NCBI GenBank assembly: GCA_035525785.1
Contig: DATLDQ010000001.1
Location: 23,519 to 87,518, forward strand
Length of the DNA stretch: 64,000 nt
Direction: 5' to 3'
Origin: CADEED01 sp035525785
Lineage (GTDB): Bacteria; Pseudomonadota; Gammaproteobacteria; Steroidobacterales; Steroidobacteraceae
Position numbers and translations under genes: made by a program. Positions 9,727-20,698 of the stretch are shown one piece after another (the first letter of the stretch is position 1; each line of letters starts with the position of its first letter). A model generated the notes under the pieces. It saw only the letters and a program-made list of their open reading frames with translations. It was not told the DNA's origin and made no database searches.

Positions 9727-10686
9727 TTAGCCGCGACGCGGCTTTTCTTCACTTTCAAACCTGACACCGAGCAAGCCCTGCACCACCCCGGCCCATGCCT
9801 GGGCGAGGTTGATGCGGTTGTAGCCGCCGCCGCCGGTTCCGAGAACGCGGCCATGGCCAAGCTCTTCCGCCAGCGCCGAAAGATCGCGCGCGGCGCGCTC
9901 GTGCGTGGCGGGAGAGAACCGCATGTGCGTGATGGGGTCGCCTTCGACGCTGTCCGCGCCGGCCTGGAGCAGGATGAACTCGGGCTCGTGCTTGCGGACA
10001 TGGGCCAGTACCTGGGGCCAGACTTCCGCGAACACGGCGTCGTTTGCGCCGGGCGGCACCGGGATGTTGAGCTTGCTGCCGGAGCCCGCGCCGGTGCCAG
10101 CCTCTTCTGCCGCGCCCGTGCCGGGATAGAGATAGCGCCCGTCCTCGTGAATGTCCGCGAAGATGAGCCCCGGGTCGCTCTCGAAACCGTAGTACATGCC
10201 GTCGCCGTGGTGCGCGTCGATATCCACGTAAGCAATGCGCTTCAAGCCGTGGTTGCGGCGAAGCATTTCGGCCGCGACCCCGCAGTCGTTGAACACGCAG
10301 AAGCCGGCGGCGCCATCGCGCTGCGCATGATGCAGACCGGCGATGGGTACGAATGCCCGGCGCGCCCGCCCCGCCATGATCTCGTCGGCGGCGAACAGCG
10401 TCGCACCCACCACGTCCGCCGCCGCCTCATAGACGCCGCGCCATGCCGGCGTGTCGCCGGCATCGAGATAGCCCTCGCCCGTGCGCGAGCGTTCCGCGAC
10501 GAAGTCGAGGTAGCGCGGCGTATGAAAAGATTGCAATTCGTCGCGCGTGGCGGCGCGCGTCTCGGCGATGCGCACGCGCCGATCGAGACCACGCTTGGCG
10601 AACTCCGCGAGGAAGGCGGCATGGCGATCGGGCCCGAAGGGATGGCCGTCACCGAACCCGTAACGCGCCAGGCGTTCGCCGGCCAC
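9727..10686 (-). CDS. Histone-deacetylase-fold hydrolase (acetoin utilisation/HDAC-like family)
   Basis: 319 residues from a GTG at 10686. The arginase/deacetylase fold is clear: GLHHAQRDGAAGFCVFND with the paired histidines, YVDIDAHHGDG with zinc-binding Asp and His, FADIHEDGRYLYPGTG, and LQAGADSVEGDP followed by GTGGGGYN. Bacterial members deacetylate polyamines, acetylated lysine or small amides; the substrate here is unknown. A CTG at 10713, seven bases after an AAGGAG, is a possible alternative start that would add nine residues. The gene is divergent from ettA and stands alone. Confidence 0.88.
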   Translation of the reverse strand: MAGERLARYGFGDGHPFGPDRHAAFLAEFAKRGLDRRVRIAETRAATRDELQSFHTPRYLDFVAERSRTGEGYLDAGDTPAWRGVYEAAADVVGATLFAADEIMAGRARRAFVPIAGLHHAQRDGAAGFCVFNDCGVAAEMLRRNHGLKRIAYVDIDAHHGDGMYYGFESDPGLIFADIHEDGRYLYPGTGAAEEAGTGAGSGSKLNIPVPPGANDAVFAEVWPQVLAHVRKHEPEFILLQAGADSVEGDPITHMRFSPATHERAARDLSALAEELGHGRVLGTGGGGYNRINLAQAWAGVVQGLLGVRFESEEKPRRG

Positions 10687-10816
10687 GAGCAGAACGGAAG
10701 CTTCAGCGGACAGAGCCCCTCTCCTTCATTGCCCTCTCCCTCATTTTTGTGTCGCCCGGTGCGGTAACCAACCCGGGGCGCGCGGAAACGTAGCACAGGG
10801 CAATGGCGGCTGGATG

Positions 10817-10822
10817 TAGAAT
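10817..10822 (+). promoter_or_regulatory. Possible -10 element for ettA
   Basis: TAGAAT preceded by TG (extended -10 form) lies 34 bases before the ettA ATG and is followed by a GCGCCC stretch of the kind seen downstream of growth-regulated promoters. No good -35 hexamer is visible 16-18 bases upstream, so the call is tentative. Confidence 0.3.
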
Positions 10823-10855
10823 TCCGCGCCCTTTCGACCCCATTTGCACGGACAC

Positions 10856-12532
<1,677 letters not shown>

Positions 12533-12567
12533 TCCTAGGACGGCGATCCGGGCGCGAAGGACTCGGG

Positions 12568-13269
12568 ATGCACGTCTTCATCGACTCGACGGGCGCGATG
12601 CACTTCGGCGACGAACGCGAGACCGCGCGGAACTGCCCGCACTGCCACGCGTTCTCGCGCATGAGTCCGCAGGCTCTGCCAACGTTCGACGAGCTGCTGC
12701 TGCAGAAGCCGCGCTCCATGGGCGCGGTCCTGCGTTGCCACGCGTGCAACGCCCCGGTGTTCCTGCGCTTCGCGACGCGCGCGTTCGCGAGCAATCGCGT
12801 CGAGCTCGCGCCGCAAGCCTTCGACGTCGAACGCCCGATCGAGAAATTCGCGTTCAACTACGTGCCCGAGGACGTGGAGACGTTCTTCCGCGAGGCGCTG
12901 GTCTGCTATTCGCACAACCAGTTCCAGGCGTTCGCGTCGATGTGCCGGCGCGCGGCCGCGGTGACGTTCGCCGACCTCGGCAATTCCACCAAGCTGCGCC
13001 TGTTCGATTCGCTGAGCGACGTGCGCGAGATGGCGGACATCGAGGAAGACACCTTCGGCGTGGTGATGCGCATCATCTTCGCGGGCAGCGCCGACCCGGT
13101 GGTCGATCTGCCGTTCATCAACACCTATCAGGCGGTGGTGCTGCTCGAGGTGATGAAGGACTTCCTGTACCAGGCGTACGTACGCAAGGGCCGGCTGCAG
13201 CACGCGATGAAGGTGCGGCGGTTCTTCGTCCAGGAACAGGCATCGCGCGTCGCCGCGCGCGGGGACTGA
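12568..13269 (+). CDS. Zinc-ribbon protein, probable DUF4145-type
   Basis: 233 residues from ATG at 12568. The N-terminal part carries two CxxC knuckles (CPHC near residue 26 and CHAC near 61) that should bind one zinc. The C-terminal part (residues ~90-225) is helical with a conserved-looking AFASMCRRAAAVTFADLG stretch and matches what is known of DUF4145, a domain of unknown role also found attached to restriction and helicase proteins. No membrane segment is present. It lies 35 bases after ettA and may be co-transcribed with it. Its stop codon is part of REP-like copy 2. The domain assignment is from memory of the family and is uncertain. Confidence 0.6.
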   Translation: MHVFIDSTGAMHFGDERETARNCPHCHAFSRMSPQALPTFDELLLQKPRSMGAVLRCHACNAPVFLRFATRAFASNRVELAPQAFDVERPIEKFAFNYVPEDVETFFREALVCYSHNQFQAFASMCRRAAAVTFADLGNSTKLRLFDSLSDVREMADIEEDTFGVVMRIIFAGSADPVVDLPFINTYQAVVLLEVMKDFLYQAYVRKGRLQHAMKVRRFFVQEQASRVAARGD

Positions 13270-13339
13270 AGGATAGGAAAAGGGGACAGATCTATTTTTG
13301 TCTGCAAAAAATAGATCTGTCCCCTTTTCCTATCCTTCA
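13267..13339. repeat. REP-like palindrome, copy 2 (bidirectional terminator candidate)
   Basis: The left arm is about 13267-13299 and the right arm about 13307-13339, with one unpaired A/T and a short loop (GTCTGC). The core AGGGGACAGATCTATTTT is shared with the element at 1424-1478. The outer part (AGGATAGGAAA) differs from copy 1. The outermost bases supply the stop codons of both flanking convergent genes: TGA 13267-13269 for the zinc-ribbon gene and the complementary TCA 13337-13339 for purL. Confidence 0.85.
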
Positions 13340-16300
13340 CCCCACCCATCTGCGCGCGTTCGCGAACATGCGGTACCACCCGCTGTATTCGCCGGCACCA
13401 TCCGGTCGCCACGAATTCTGCGCGTAGCGGAACGAACGCTCCGGGTGCGGCATGGTCAGCGTGACGCGGCCATCCTCGTTCGTGATGGCCGCGATACCGA
13501 ACGGTGAGCCATTGGGGTTCGCCGGGTAGGTAGTCGCGACCTTGCGATTGCCTTCGATGTAGCGCGCGGAGACCAGCCCGCTGGCCGTGAATGCGCGCGC
13601 ATGCGCTTCGTTGGCGAACTCTGCGCGCCCCTCGCCGTGCGCAACGGCAATGGGCAGCATCGAGCCGTCCATGCCGGCGAAGAAGATCGACGGCGAACCC
13701 TGCAGCTCGACCAGCGAGAAGCGCCCTTCGAACTGCTCGCCCCGGTTGCGCACGAAGCGCGGCCAGTTCGCCGCGCCCGGCACGATTTCCTTGAGCGCCG
13801 CGAACATCTGGCAGCCGTTGCACACACCCAGCGTGAACGTGTCCTGCCGGTCGAGATACGCCTGGAACTCGGCGCGCGTCGCCGCGTGATACAGGATGGA
13901 CTTGGCCCAACCCTCGCCCGCACCCAGCACGTCGCCATACGAGAAACCGCCGCACGCCACCAGCCCCTTGAAATCGCGCAGCTTCACGCGGCCGGAGAGC
14001 ACGTCGGTCATGTGCACGTCATGGGATTCGAAGCCCACGCGCTCCATCACCGCGGCCATCTCCACCTGGCTGTTCACGCCCTGCTCGCGCAGGATCGCCA
14101 CCTTGGGACGCGCCACGTGGATGAACGGCGCGGAGACGTCCTCATCCGGGTCGAAAGTGAGTGCCACGTTGATGCCGGGCGCGCCCGTGTCGCAGGCGGC
14201 GGCGAATTCCTCGCGCGCGCAGCCCGGTTCGTCGCGCAGCTCGCGCATGCGGAAGGAAACCTCGGACCAGGCACGGCGCAGATCTTCCCAGCTCTCGTCG
14301 ATGCGCTGGTCGGCCGCGGACACGCGCACGCGCATGTCGCGCGTCGCGGAACCAATGGCATGGGTGCAATCGCCGAGGCCATGCCGCACGAATATCGAAT
14401 GCAGCGCCGCGGCGTGCTCGTTGCGGGCCTGCAGCACGACGCCGAGCTCCTCGCTGAACAGCGCGCCGGCCGCGCCGTTCGCGCCGGGCGGTAGTTTGGC
14501 CTCGATGCCGCAATGGCCGGCGAACGCCATCTCGGCGAGCGTGGCGAACACCCCGCCGTCGGAGCGGTCGTGATACGCCAGCACCAGGTTCTGCGCGCGC
14601 GCTTCGGCCAGCGCGGCCGCGAGCCCGGTGAGTAGTTTGGGGTCGGCGAGATCGGCGGGCGTCGAGCCCAGCTCACCGTACACCTGCGCGAGCGACGATC
14701 CGCCCAGCCGGTTCGCGCCACGGCCCAGGTCGACGAGCAGCAGGACATTGGCGCCAAGATCGGTGCGCAGCTGCGGCGTCCAGGTTCTGCGCGCGTCGGC
14801 GACGGGCGCGAAGGCGGAGACGATGAGCGACACCGGCGCGACCACCGATTTCTTCGTGGCGCCGTCCGACCACACCGTTTTCATCGACAGCGAGTCCTTG
14901 CCCACCGGAATCGCGATGCCGAGCGCCGGGCAAAGCTCCTCGCCGACGGTGTGCACGGTGGCGTAGAGCGCCGCGTCTTCGCCGGGCTCGCCGCACGCGG
15001 CCATCCAGTTTGCGGAGAGGCGCACGTCCGACAGCGAACCGATGTCGGCCGCCAGGATATTGGTCAACGCCTCGCCCACCGCGAGACGGCCGGACGCGGG
15101 CGCGTCCAGCACGGCCACGGGCGTTCGTTCGCCCATGGCCATGGCTTCGCCGGTGTGCCCGAAGTAGTCGGACAGGGTCACCGCCACGTCCGCGACCGGC
15201 ACCTGCCACGGGCCGACCATCTGGTCGCGGCTGATCATCCCGCCCACGCTGCGGTCGCCGATCGAGATGAGGAAGGTCTTGTCCGCGACCGTGGGGAAAC
15301 GCAGCAACCGGTAGGCAGCGTCGCGCAGGTCGAGCTTGTCGGCCGCGAACGGGACCTGCAGCGGTGCGACCTTCTTGACGTCGCGCAGCATCTTCGGTGC
15401 CTTGCCCAACAGCACTTCGAGCGGCAGGTCCACGGGACGCGTGCCGTTCTTCTTGTCCTCGAGGACCAGCACGCCGGTGTCGTTGATCTCGCCGATCACC
15501 GCGTACGGACAACGCTCGCGTTCGCAGATTGCCGAGAAATCGGCGAGCTTCGCGGCGTCGACGCAGAGCACGTAACGCTCCTGCGATTCGTTGCACCACA
15601 ACTCCATGGGCGACATCCCGGGCTCGTCGTTCGGAATCGCATGCAGGTCGATGACGGCGCCACGTCCAGGCGTGTGCGCCACGGCCTCGGGCACCGCATT
15701 CGACAAGCCACCCGCACCCACGTCGTGCACGAGCAGGACCGGATTCTGGTTCCAGCGCGCCGAGCAACGGTCGATGACTTCCTGCGCGCGGCGCTGGATC
15801 TCGGGATTGCCACGCTGCACGGAGGCGAAATCGAGGTCGGCGCTCGAGGCGCCGCTGTTCACCGACGACGCCGCTCCACCACCCAGGCCGATGAGCATGG
15901 CCGGGCCACCCAGCACCACGATCTTCGCGCCCGGCGGAATCTCGCTCTTCTCGACGTGCTTGCGGCGCACGTTGCCGAGGCCACCGGCGATCATGATGGG
16001 CTTGTGATAGCCGCGCATGCGGTTGGGCACATCGCCTGCCGCCTGCTGCTCGAAGGTTCTGAAGTAACCCGCGATGTTCGGGCGGCCGAACTCGTTGTTG
16101 AACGCGGCGCCGCCGATCGGCCCCTCGATCATGATGTCGAGCGCGGAGACGATGCGATCGGGTTTGCCGATCGTCTTTTCCCACGGCTGCTCCGCGCCCG
16201 GAATGCGCAGGTGCGACACGGAAAATCCGGTGAGGCCCGCCTTGGGCTTCGCGCCGCGTCCCGTCGCACCCTCATCGCGGATCTCGCCACCTGAACCCGT

Positions 16301-17239
16301 CGCCGCGCCGGGGAAAGGCGAGATCGCGGTCGGATGGTTGTGAGTCTCCACCTTCATGAGGATATCGATGGGCTCGTCGATCGCGCCGTAGACATCAGTC
16401 TCGGGATTGGGGAAATAGCGCTTGCCCAGCGGACCTTCGATGACGGCCGCGTTGTCGCGATACGCGCTGAGCACGCCCTTCGGGTTCCTCGCGTGCGTGT
16501 TGCGAATCATGGCGAACAGCGATTTGGGCTGCGTCTGCCCGTCGATGATCCAGTCCGCGTTGAAGATCTTGTGCCGGCAATGCTCGGAGTTCGCCTGCGC
16601 GAACATCATGAGCTCGACGTCGGTGGGGTCGCGCTTCAACGCCGCGAAATTCTCCACCAGGTAGTCGATCTCGTCGTCGGAGAGCGCGAGGCCGAGATCG
16701 GCGTTGGCCTCGACCAGCGCGTCGCGGCCCGCGGCGAGCGAGACGGTGCGCAACGGCCGCGTGGCCTCGTGCGCGAACAGCTGCTCCGCGTCGGCGCGTG
16801 ACAGCAGCACGGTCTCGGTCATGCGATCGAACAACGGTGCCGCGAGCGCACGCAGTTCTTCCGGGGTCAGTCGCGTCGGCGTCGCGAGCGTCCACTCGAT
16901 GCCCCGTTCGATGCGCAGCACTGCCTCGAGTCCGCAGACATGCGCGATGTCGGTGGCTTTGCTCGACCACGGGGAGATGGTGCCGAAGCGTGGCACGACG
17001 ACGATCTCATTCTTACCGGGGTTCGCCGGGGCGGTGCCGCCTTCAGGCTCGCGCGGACCGTAGGTCAGCAGGCGTTCGAGGAGCTGCTGCTCATTCGCAT
17101 CCAGGGCGCGCGAAACATCGACGAAATGGACGAACCGGGCGCTGATTGCGCCGAGCCCGGGCCGGAGGGCTTCCAATGCCGGGCGCAGCTTGGCGATGCG
17201 GAAATCGGATACTGCGAGGGCGCCTGGGAGCTCGATCAT
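13337..17239 (-). CDS. purL: Phosphoribosylformylglycinamidine synthase (single-chain)
   Basis: 1300 residues, the large single-chain form of gammaproteobacteria. It converts FGAR, glutamine and ATP to FGAM in purine synthesis. The N-terminal PurS-like region is followed by two AIRS-type halves (NSEHCRHKIFNADW, VETHNHPTAISPFPGAATGSG, then later HDVGAGGLSNA and DRSDGGVFATLAEMAF). The C-terminal glutaminase has the FSYGDVLGAGEGWAKSI segment, nucleophile Cys in LGVCNGCQM, and the His/Glu pair in MPHPERSFRY. All parts are intact. No other pur gene is nearby. Confidence 0.97.
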   Translation of the reverse strand: MIELPGALAVSDFRIAKLRPALEALRPGLGAISARFVHFVDVSRALDANEQQLLERLLTYGPREPEGGTAPANPGKNEIVVVPRFGTISPWSSKATDIAHVCGLEAVLRIERGIEWTLATPTRLTPEELRALAAPLFDRMTETVLLSRADAEQLFAHEATRPLRTVSLAAGRDALVEANADLGLALSDDEIDYLVENFAALKRDPTDVELMMFAQANSEHCRHKIFNADWIIDGQTQPKSLFAMIRNTHARNPKGVLSAYRDNAAVIEGPLGKRYFPNPETDVYGAIDEPIDILMKVETHNHPTAISPFPGAATGSGGEIRDEGATGRGAKPKAGLTGFSVSHLRIPGAEQPWEKTIGKPDRIVSALDIMIEGPIGGAAFNNEFGRPNIAGYFRTFEQQAAGDVPNRMRGYHKPIMIAGGLGNVRRKHVEKSEIPPGAKIVVLGGPAMLIGLGGGAASSVNSGASSADLDFASVQRGNPEIQRRAQEVIDRCSARWNQNPVLLVHDVGAGGLSNAVPEAVAHTPGRGAVIDLHAIPNDEPGMSPMELWCNESQERYVLCVDAAKLADFSAICERERCPYAVIGEINDTGVLVLEDKKNGTRPVDLPLEVLLGKAPKMLRDVKKVAPLQVPFAADKLDLRDAAYRLLRFPTVADKTFLISIGDRSVGGMISRDQMVGPWQVPVADVAVTLSDYFGHTGEAMAMGERTPVAVLDAPASGRLAVGEALTNILAADIGSLSDVRLSANWMAACGEPGEDAALYATVHTVGEELCPALGIAIPVGKDSLSMKTVWSDGATKKSVVAPVSLIVSAFAPVADARRTWTPQLRTDLGANVLLLVDLGRGANRLGGSSLAQVYGELGSTPADLADPKLLTGLAAALAEARAQNLVLAYHDRSDGGVFATLAEMAFAGHCGIEAKLPPGANGAAGALFSEELGVVLQARNEHAAALHSIFVRHGLGDCTHAIGSATRDMRVRVSAADQRIDESWEDLRRAWSEVSFRMRELRDEPGCAREEFAAACDTGAPGINVALTFDPDEDVSAPFIHVARPKVAILREQGVNSQVEMAAVMERVGFESHDVHMTDVLSGRVKLRDFKGLVACGGFSYGDVLGAGEGWAKSILYHAATRAEFQAYLDRQDTFTLGVCNGCQMFAALKEIVPGAANWPRFVRNRGEQFEGRFSLVELQGSPSIFFAGMDGSMLPIAVAHGEGRAEFANEAHARAFTASGLVSARYIEGNRKVATTYPANPNGSPFGIAAITNEDGRVTLTMPHPERSFRYAQNSWRPDGAGEYSGWYRMFANARRWVG

Positions 17240-17357
17240 GGGAGGGCGCGGATTCTACCGGACTCGTGGCGCCGCATGGCCGGTTTTTCCATTCCCAGAC
17301 GGGTATTCCAGACGGGATTTGCCCGGAAATCACACGCCAGTGCCGTCCGGCGACAGG

Positions 17358-17388
17358 GCCCGGGCGACGCCAGCGGCATCGCCCGGGC
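17358..17388 (-). terminator. Hairpin after the RTX gene
   Basis: A 10-base perfect stem, GCCCGGGCGA pairing with TCGCCCGGGC, has an 11-base loop and lies 17 bases beyond the RTX stop on the minus strand. It lacks a T-run, so it is either a weak terminator or a 3' stabilising structure. Confidence 0.45.
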
Positions 17389-17404
17389 GGCCGGATCGAA
17401 TCCC

Positions 17405-20400
17405 TCAGATCACGAAGTCAGCGGCCGTCAGCTGGGACACGTGCACACCTAACAAGGTGATCTCGTCGGCGCCGAAGTCGAGCACCACGCCGAATCGCGT
17501 GTTGTGCGCATGCGCCATGACGTCGCCGAAGTCGTCGAGGCCCGCCAGACCGCTGACGTCGATGCGGTCGTTCGACTTCGTCCCGGCATGGAAGTCGAGC
17601 ACGGTGTAGTCGTCGTCGCCGCGGAACAAGTCGTCACCGGCCCCGCCTCGCAGGACGTCGTGACCGGTACCGGCCTCGAGCACGTCATTGCCATAGCCGC
17701 CGATCAGCAGGTCGTTGCCGGCGCCGCCGGACAGATGCATGCCGCCGCGGCCTGCGATCAGTACGTCGTTGCCGGCGCCACCCGACAGCACGATGCGCGC
17801 CGCGGATCCATCGGCGCCAGTGGCATCGATGACGTCCCTGCCGGCACCACCGTCGATCGTCACCGAATCCAGGGCATCGAGATTGGCGAGCCGGGTCTGC
17901 GCCGTGAGCCCGGAGACCCGCAGGTCATCCGCGGACGACGATACCCTGATGACCTCCGACAACGAGCTGCCCGAGACCAGCACGGCGTCGACGGCTCCGT
18001 CACCTGCGGTCGCGCCGGCGGCGCCACCCAGGTCCACGAACACTTCGCGAACGTCGGTCCCGCGCAGGTCGCCGATCTGCACGTGGTCGTTGCCCGCGAG
18101 GGTCGCGAGCTGCACGCGCTCCACATTGTCCTGGTCCATGACGATATTGCCCACGTCGCGCGTCAGCGTGGCCCGGTTGCCGTTGGCAGTGAGCGCGAAA
18201 TGCTCGGACACCGCGGAACCGTTGAACACGTGCGTGTCGAAGCCCGAGCCGCCATCGATGACGTCGCTGCCATCGCCCGGATCCCACTGGAACGTATCGT
18301 TGCCCGCGCCGAGATCCACGATGTCCGCGCCCTGCTGGCCGTCGATGAAATCGTTGCCCGAGCCGCCGATCAGCGTGTCGGCACCGTTGCCGCCGAGGAT
18401 ACGGTCGTCACCCGCGCCGCCGTCGAACGTGAGTTTCACGAGCTGCGCGAGGTTGCCGGCGGCATCGAAGGTATCATTGCCGGCATCGCCGGTGACCGTG
18501 AGGCTGTCGACGGCGTCGGTGGTGTTGCGCACGGCCACCGTGGTGCCGAGGCCGTTCACCAGCACGTCGCTGCCACTCACTGTGAGGTGGAAGGCATCCG
18601 CGTCGGCACCGCCCGTCACCAGCACATCGTCGTCGGCACCCGTGACGCCAGCGGCGACCACCAGGTCTTCCGCTCCCGCGTTGAGCACCTGCACGTCGGC
18701 GCCGAGGCCCGTGGCGAGCAGCGTGGCGCCGCGATTGGCGAACGTGAAATCAGTGCCCGTGGCGCGGCCCTGCAGGATCACCGCGTCGGCGGCCGCCGTG
18801 GTTTCGGCGAGATTGACCGCGACTTCGCGCACGTCCGTGCCGGTAAGATCATTGACCGTGAGGTTGTCGGCGCCGCTCAACGCCAGCACGTCCACGTGCT
18901 CGACGTCATTCAGGTCCATCGTGATGTTGCCGACATTGCGCGTGAACAGCGCCCGCCCGCCATTGGCGGAGAGAGCGAAGTTCTCGGCGATGTTCGCGCC
19001 GTTGAACAGCATCGCATCCTTGCCGTCACCACCTTCGACCACGTCGCTGCCGTCGCCCGGGTCCCACTGGAAGATGTCATCCCCGGCGCCCATGAGCGCG
19101 GTGTCCGCGCCCTGCTGGCCGTCGATGAAATCGTTGCCTTCACCGCCGATGAGTACGTCGTTGCCATTGGTGCCGAGAATGCGGTCGTTGCCAGCGCCGC
19201 CATCGAGGACCACGTGCGCCAGCGGCGCGATGTTGCCCGATGCGTCGAAGGTGTCGTCGCCGGCGCCACCGTTGATGGTCACGCGGTCGTCGACATCGGC
19301 GGCGTTTCGCACCGCCACGGTGGCGGCGAGGCCATTCACCAGCAGGTCGGCGCCATTGGCCGTGAGGTGGAATGCCTGCGCCTCCGCATCACCCGCCACG
19401 ATGACGTGATCGGTGGCGCCGGCGACGCCATTGGCGACCACGGCGTCTTCCGCGCCCGCGTTCACGACCTGTACTTCGGCGCCAAGGCCCGTTGCCACGA
19501 GCGTCGCGCCGCGATTGGCGAATGTGAAGTCCGTGGCGGTCGCGCGGCCCTGGAGGATCACGCTGTCCGCGGCCGCCGTGCCTTCGGCGAGGTCGACTGA
19601 CACCTCGCGCACCGCCGTCGCGGTGAGGTCGTTGACCGTGACATTGTCCACGCCGCTCAAGGCCACGAGATCCACGCGCTCGATGTGGTTGAGATCCATG
19701 ACGATGTTGCCGACGTTGCGCGTGAACAGCGCGCGGCCGCCGTTGGCTGACAGGTCGAAGTTCTCGGCGATGTTCGCGCCGTTGAACAGCATCGTATCCG
19801 TGCCGTCCTGGCCGTCGACGACGTCGCTGCCGTCGCCCGGATCCCATTGGAAGATGTCGTCGCCCGCGCCTAACAAGGCGGTGTCTGCGCCCTGCTGGCC
19901 GTCGATGAAATCATTGCCGTCGCCACCGATCAGCAGGTCGTTGCCGTTCGTGCCGAGGATGCGGTCGTCACCCGCGCCACCGTCGATGATCACGGAGATC
20001 AGGCTGGCAAGGTTGCCGGTCGCGGAGATGTTGTCGTTGCCGGCGCCGGCGTTGACCACGAGTCTTTCGGTGGTGCCGATGTCCACGGAAAACGGCGCCG
20101 GATCGATGCGGTCGAACCGCACGCGCGTGCCATTCGCCGTGATCGTGAAGGTCTCACTACCGGCGCCGCCGTTCATCTCGGCGACGTCGGTGCCCTCGCC
20201 GCCTTCCATGAGATCGCTGTCGTCGCCCGGGTTCCAGATCATGCGATCGTCACCCGACTGTCCGAACATCTGGTCGTCGCCGTCGCCACCGGTAAGCGTG
20301 TCGTTGCCATCGCCACCGAAGAGAAGGTCGTCGCCGCCCTTGCCCTGCAAGGTATCGTTGCCGGCCTGTCCGAAGAGCTGGTCGTTGCCCGAACCGCCGA

Positions 20401-20668
20401 CGAGGACGTCGTTGCCTTCGCCGCCGAACAGGTTGGCCTGAGGAAGCGCGCCGTTGGCCTCGTCGAGCCTGATGACGTCGTCGCCCCCCTGGCCGAACAC
20501 CTGCGTGAGCGTCGTGTTGGCCACGGTGGGCGTGCCGCCGACCACGGCCACCGCGCCGTCATTGACGAGGATTGCGCCCGCCACGTCACGGCTGACCTCG
20601 ACGTCGTTGTCGAGTGAATCGCCGAAGACGGACAATCCGCCGGGAGTTGATACGCCAGTGATGCTCAT
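17405..20668 (-). CDS. RTX-type calcium-binding protein, probable type I secretion substrate
   Basis: 1087 residues, acidic, with many GGxGxDxL nonapeptides that form calcium-binding beta rolls once outside the cell. There is no N-terminal signal peptide. The C-terminus ends in ADFVI, the acidic-hydrophobic end typical of C-terminal type I secretion signals. Residues ~200-890 are built from a 260-residue unit repeated in register. Each unit contains a nonapeptide block, a WDPGDGSDV segment and a FTRNVGNI...MDL segment. No catalytic domain is recognisable, so an adhesin, biofilm or surface-layer role is more likely than an enzyme, but this is inference. It is the last gene after its ABC exporter and HlyD adaptor, and has a GGAG site before ATG 20668. 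Confidence 0.85.
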   Translation of the reverse strand: MSITGVSTPGGLSVFGDSLDNDVEVSRDVAGAILVNDGAVAVVGGTPTVANTTLTQVFGQGGDDVIRLDEANGALPQANLFGGEGNDVLVGGSGNDQLFGQAGNDTLQGKGGDDLLFGGDGNDTLTGGDGDDQMFGQSGDDRMIWNPGDDSDLMEGGEGTDVAEMNGGAGSETFTITANGTRVRFDRIDPAPFSVDIGTTERLVVNAGAGNDNISATGNLASLISVIIDGGAGDDRILGTNGNDLLIGGDGNDFIDGQQGADTALLGAGDDIFQWDPGDGSDVVDGQDGTDTMLFNGANIAENFDLSANGGRALFTRNVGNIVMDLNHIERVDLVALSGVDNVTVNDLTATAVREVSVDLAEGTAAADSVILQGRATATDFTFANRGATLVATGLGAEVQVVNAGAEDAVVANGVAGATDHVIVAGDAEAQAFHLTANGADLLVNGLAATVAVRNAADVDDRVTINGGAGDDTFDASGNIAPLAHVVLDGGAGNDRILGTNGNDVLIGGEGNDFIDGQQGADTALMGAGDDIFQWDPGDGSDVVEGGDGKDAMLFNGANIAENFALSANGGRALFTRNVGNITMDLNDVEHVDVLALSGADNLTVNDLTGTDVREVAVNLAETTAAADAVILQGRATGTDFTFANRGATLLATGLGADVQVLNAGAEDLVVAAGVTGADDDVLVTGGADADAFHLTVSGSDVLVNGLGTTVAVRNTTDAVDSLTVTGDAGNDTFDAAGNLAQLVKLTFDGGAGDDRILGGNGADTLIGGSGNDFIDGQQGADIVDLGAGNDTFQWDPGDGSDVIDGGSGFDTHVFNGSAVSEHFALTANGNRATLTRDVGNIVMDQDNVERVQLATLAGNDHVQIGDLRGTDVREVFVDLGGAAGATAGDGAVDAVLVSGSSLSEVIRVSSSADDLRVSGLTAQTRLANLDALDSVTIDGGAGRDVIDATGADGSAARIVLSGGAGNDVLIAGRGGMHLSGGAGNDLLIGGYGNDVLEAGTGHDVLRGGAGDDLFRGDDDYTVLDFHAGTKSNDRIDVSGLAGLDDFGDVMAHAHNTRFGVVLDFGADEITLLGVHVSQLTAADFVI
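18000..20060. repeat. 780-bp in-frame tandem repeat within the RTX gene
   Basis: Identical or near-identical stretches recur at exactly 780-base spacing. CCTGCTGGCCGTCGATGAAA starts at 18331, 19111 and 19891, and CGTCGCTGCC followed by a TCGCCCGG block starts at 18262, 19042 and 19822. The period is 260 codons without any indel. A shorter relative of the same block (TCGCCCGG at 20223) lies 390 bases, half a period, before the first full copy. The outer limits are approximate. Confidence 0.85.
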
Positions 20669-20698
20669 GAGAACGGTCTCCGTGAAATAGATAGAGGG

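Noticed and set aside
17504..19600. 698-codon frame antisense to the RTX gene
   Set aside because: It mirrors the RTX repeats and has no recognisable domain; the minus-strand frame has calcium-binding nonapeptides and a secretion end.
18000..20060. CRISPR-like periodic repeats
   Set aside because: The period is 780 bases, in frame, and codes for RTX modules; there are no short direct repeats with unique spacers or cas genes.
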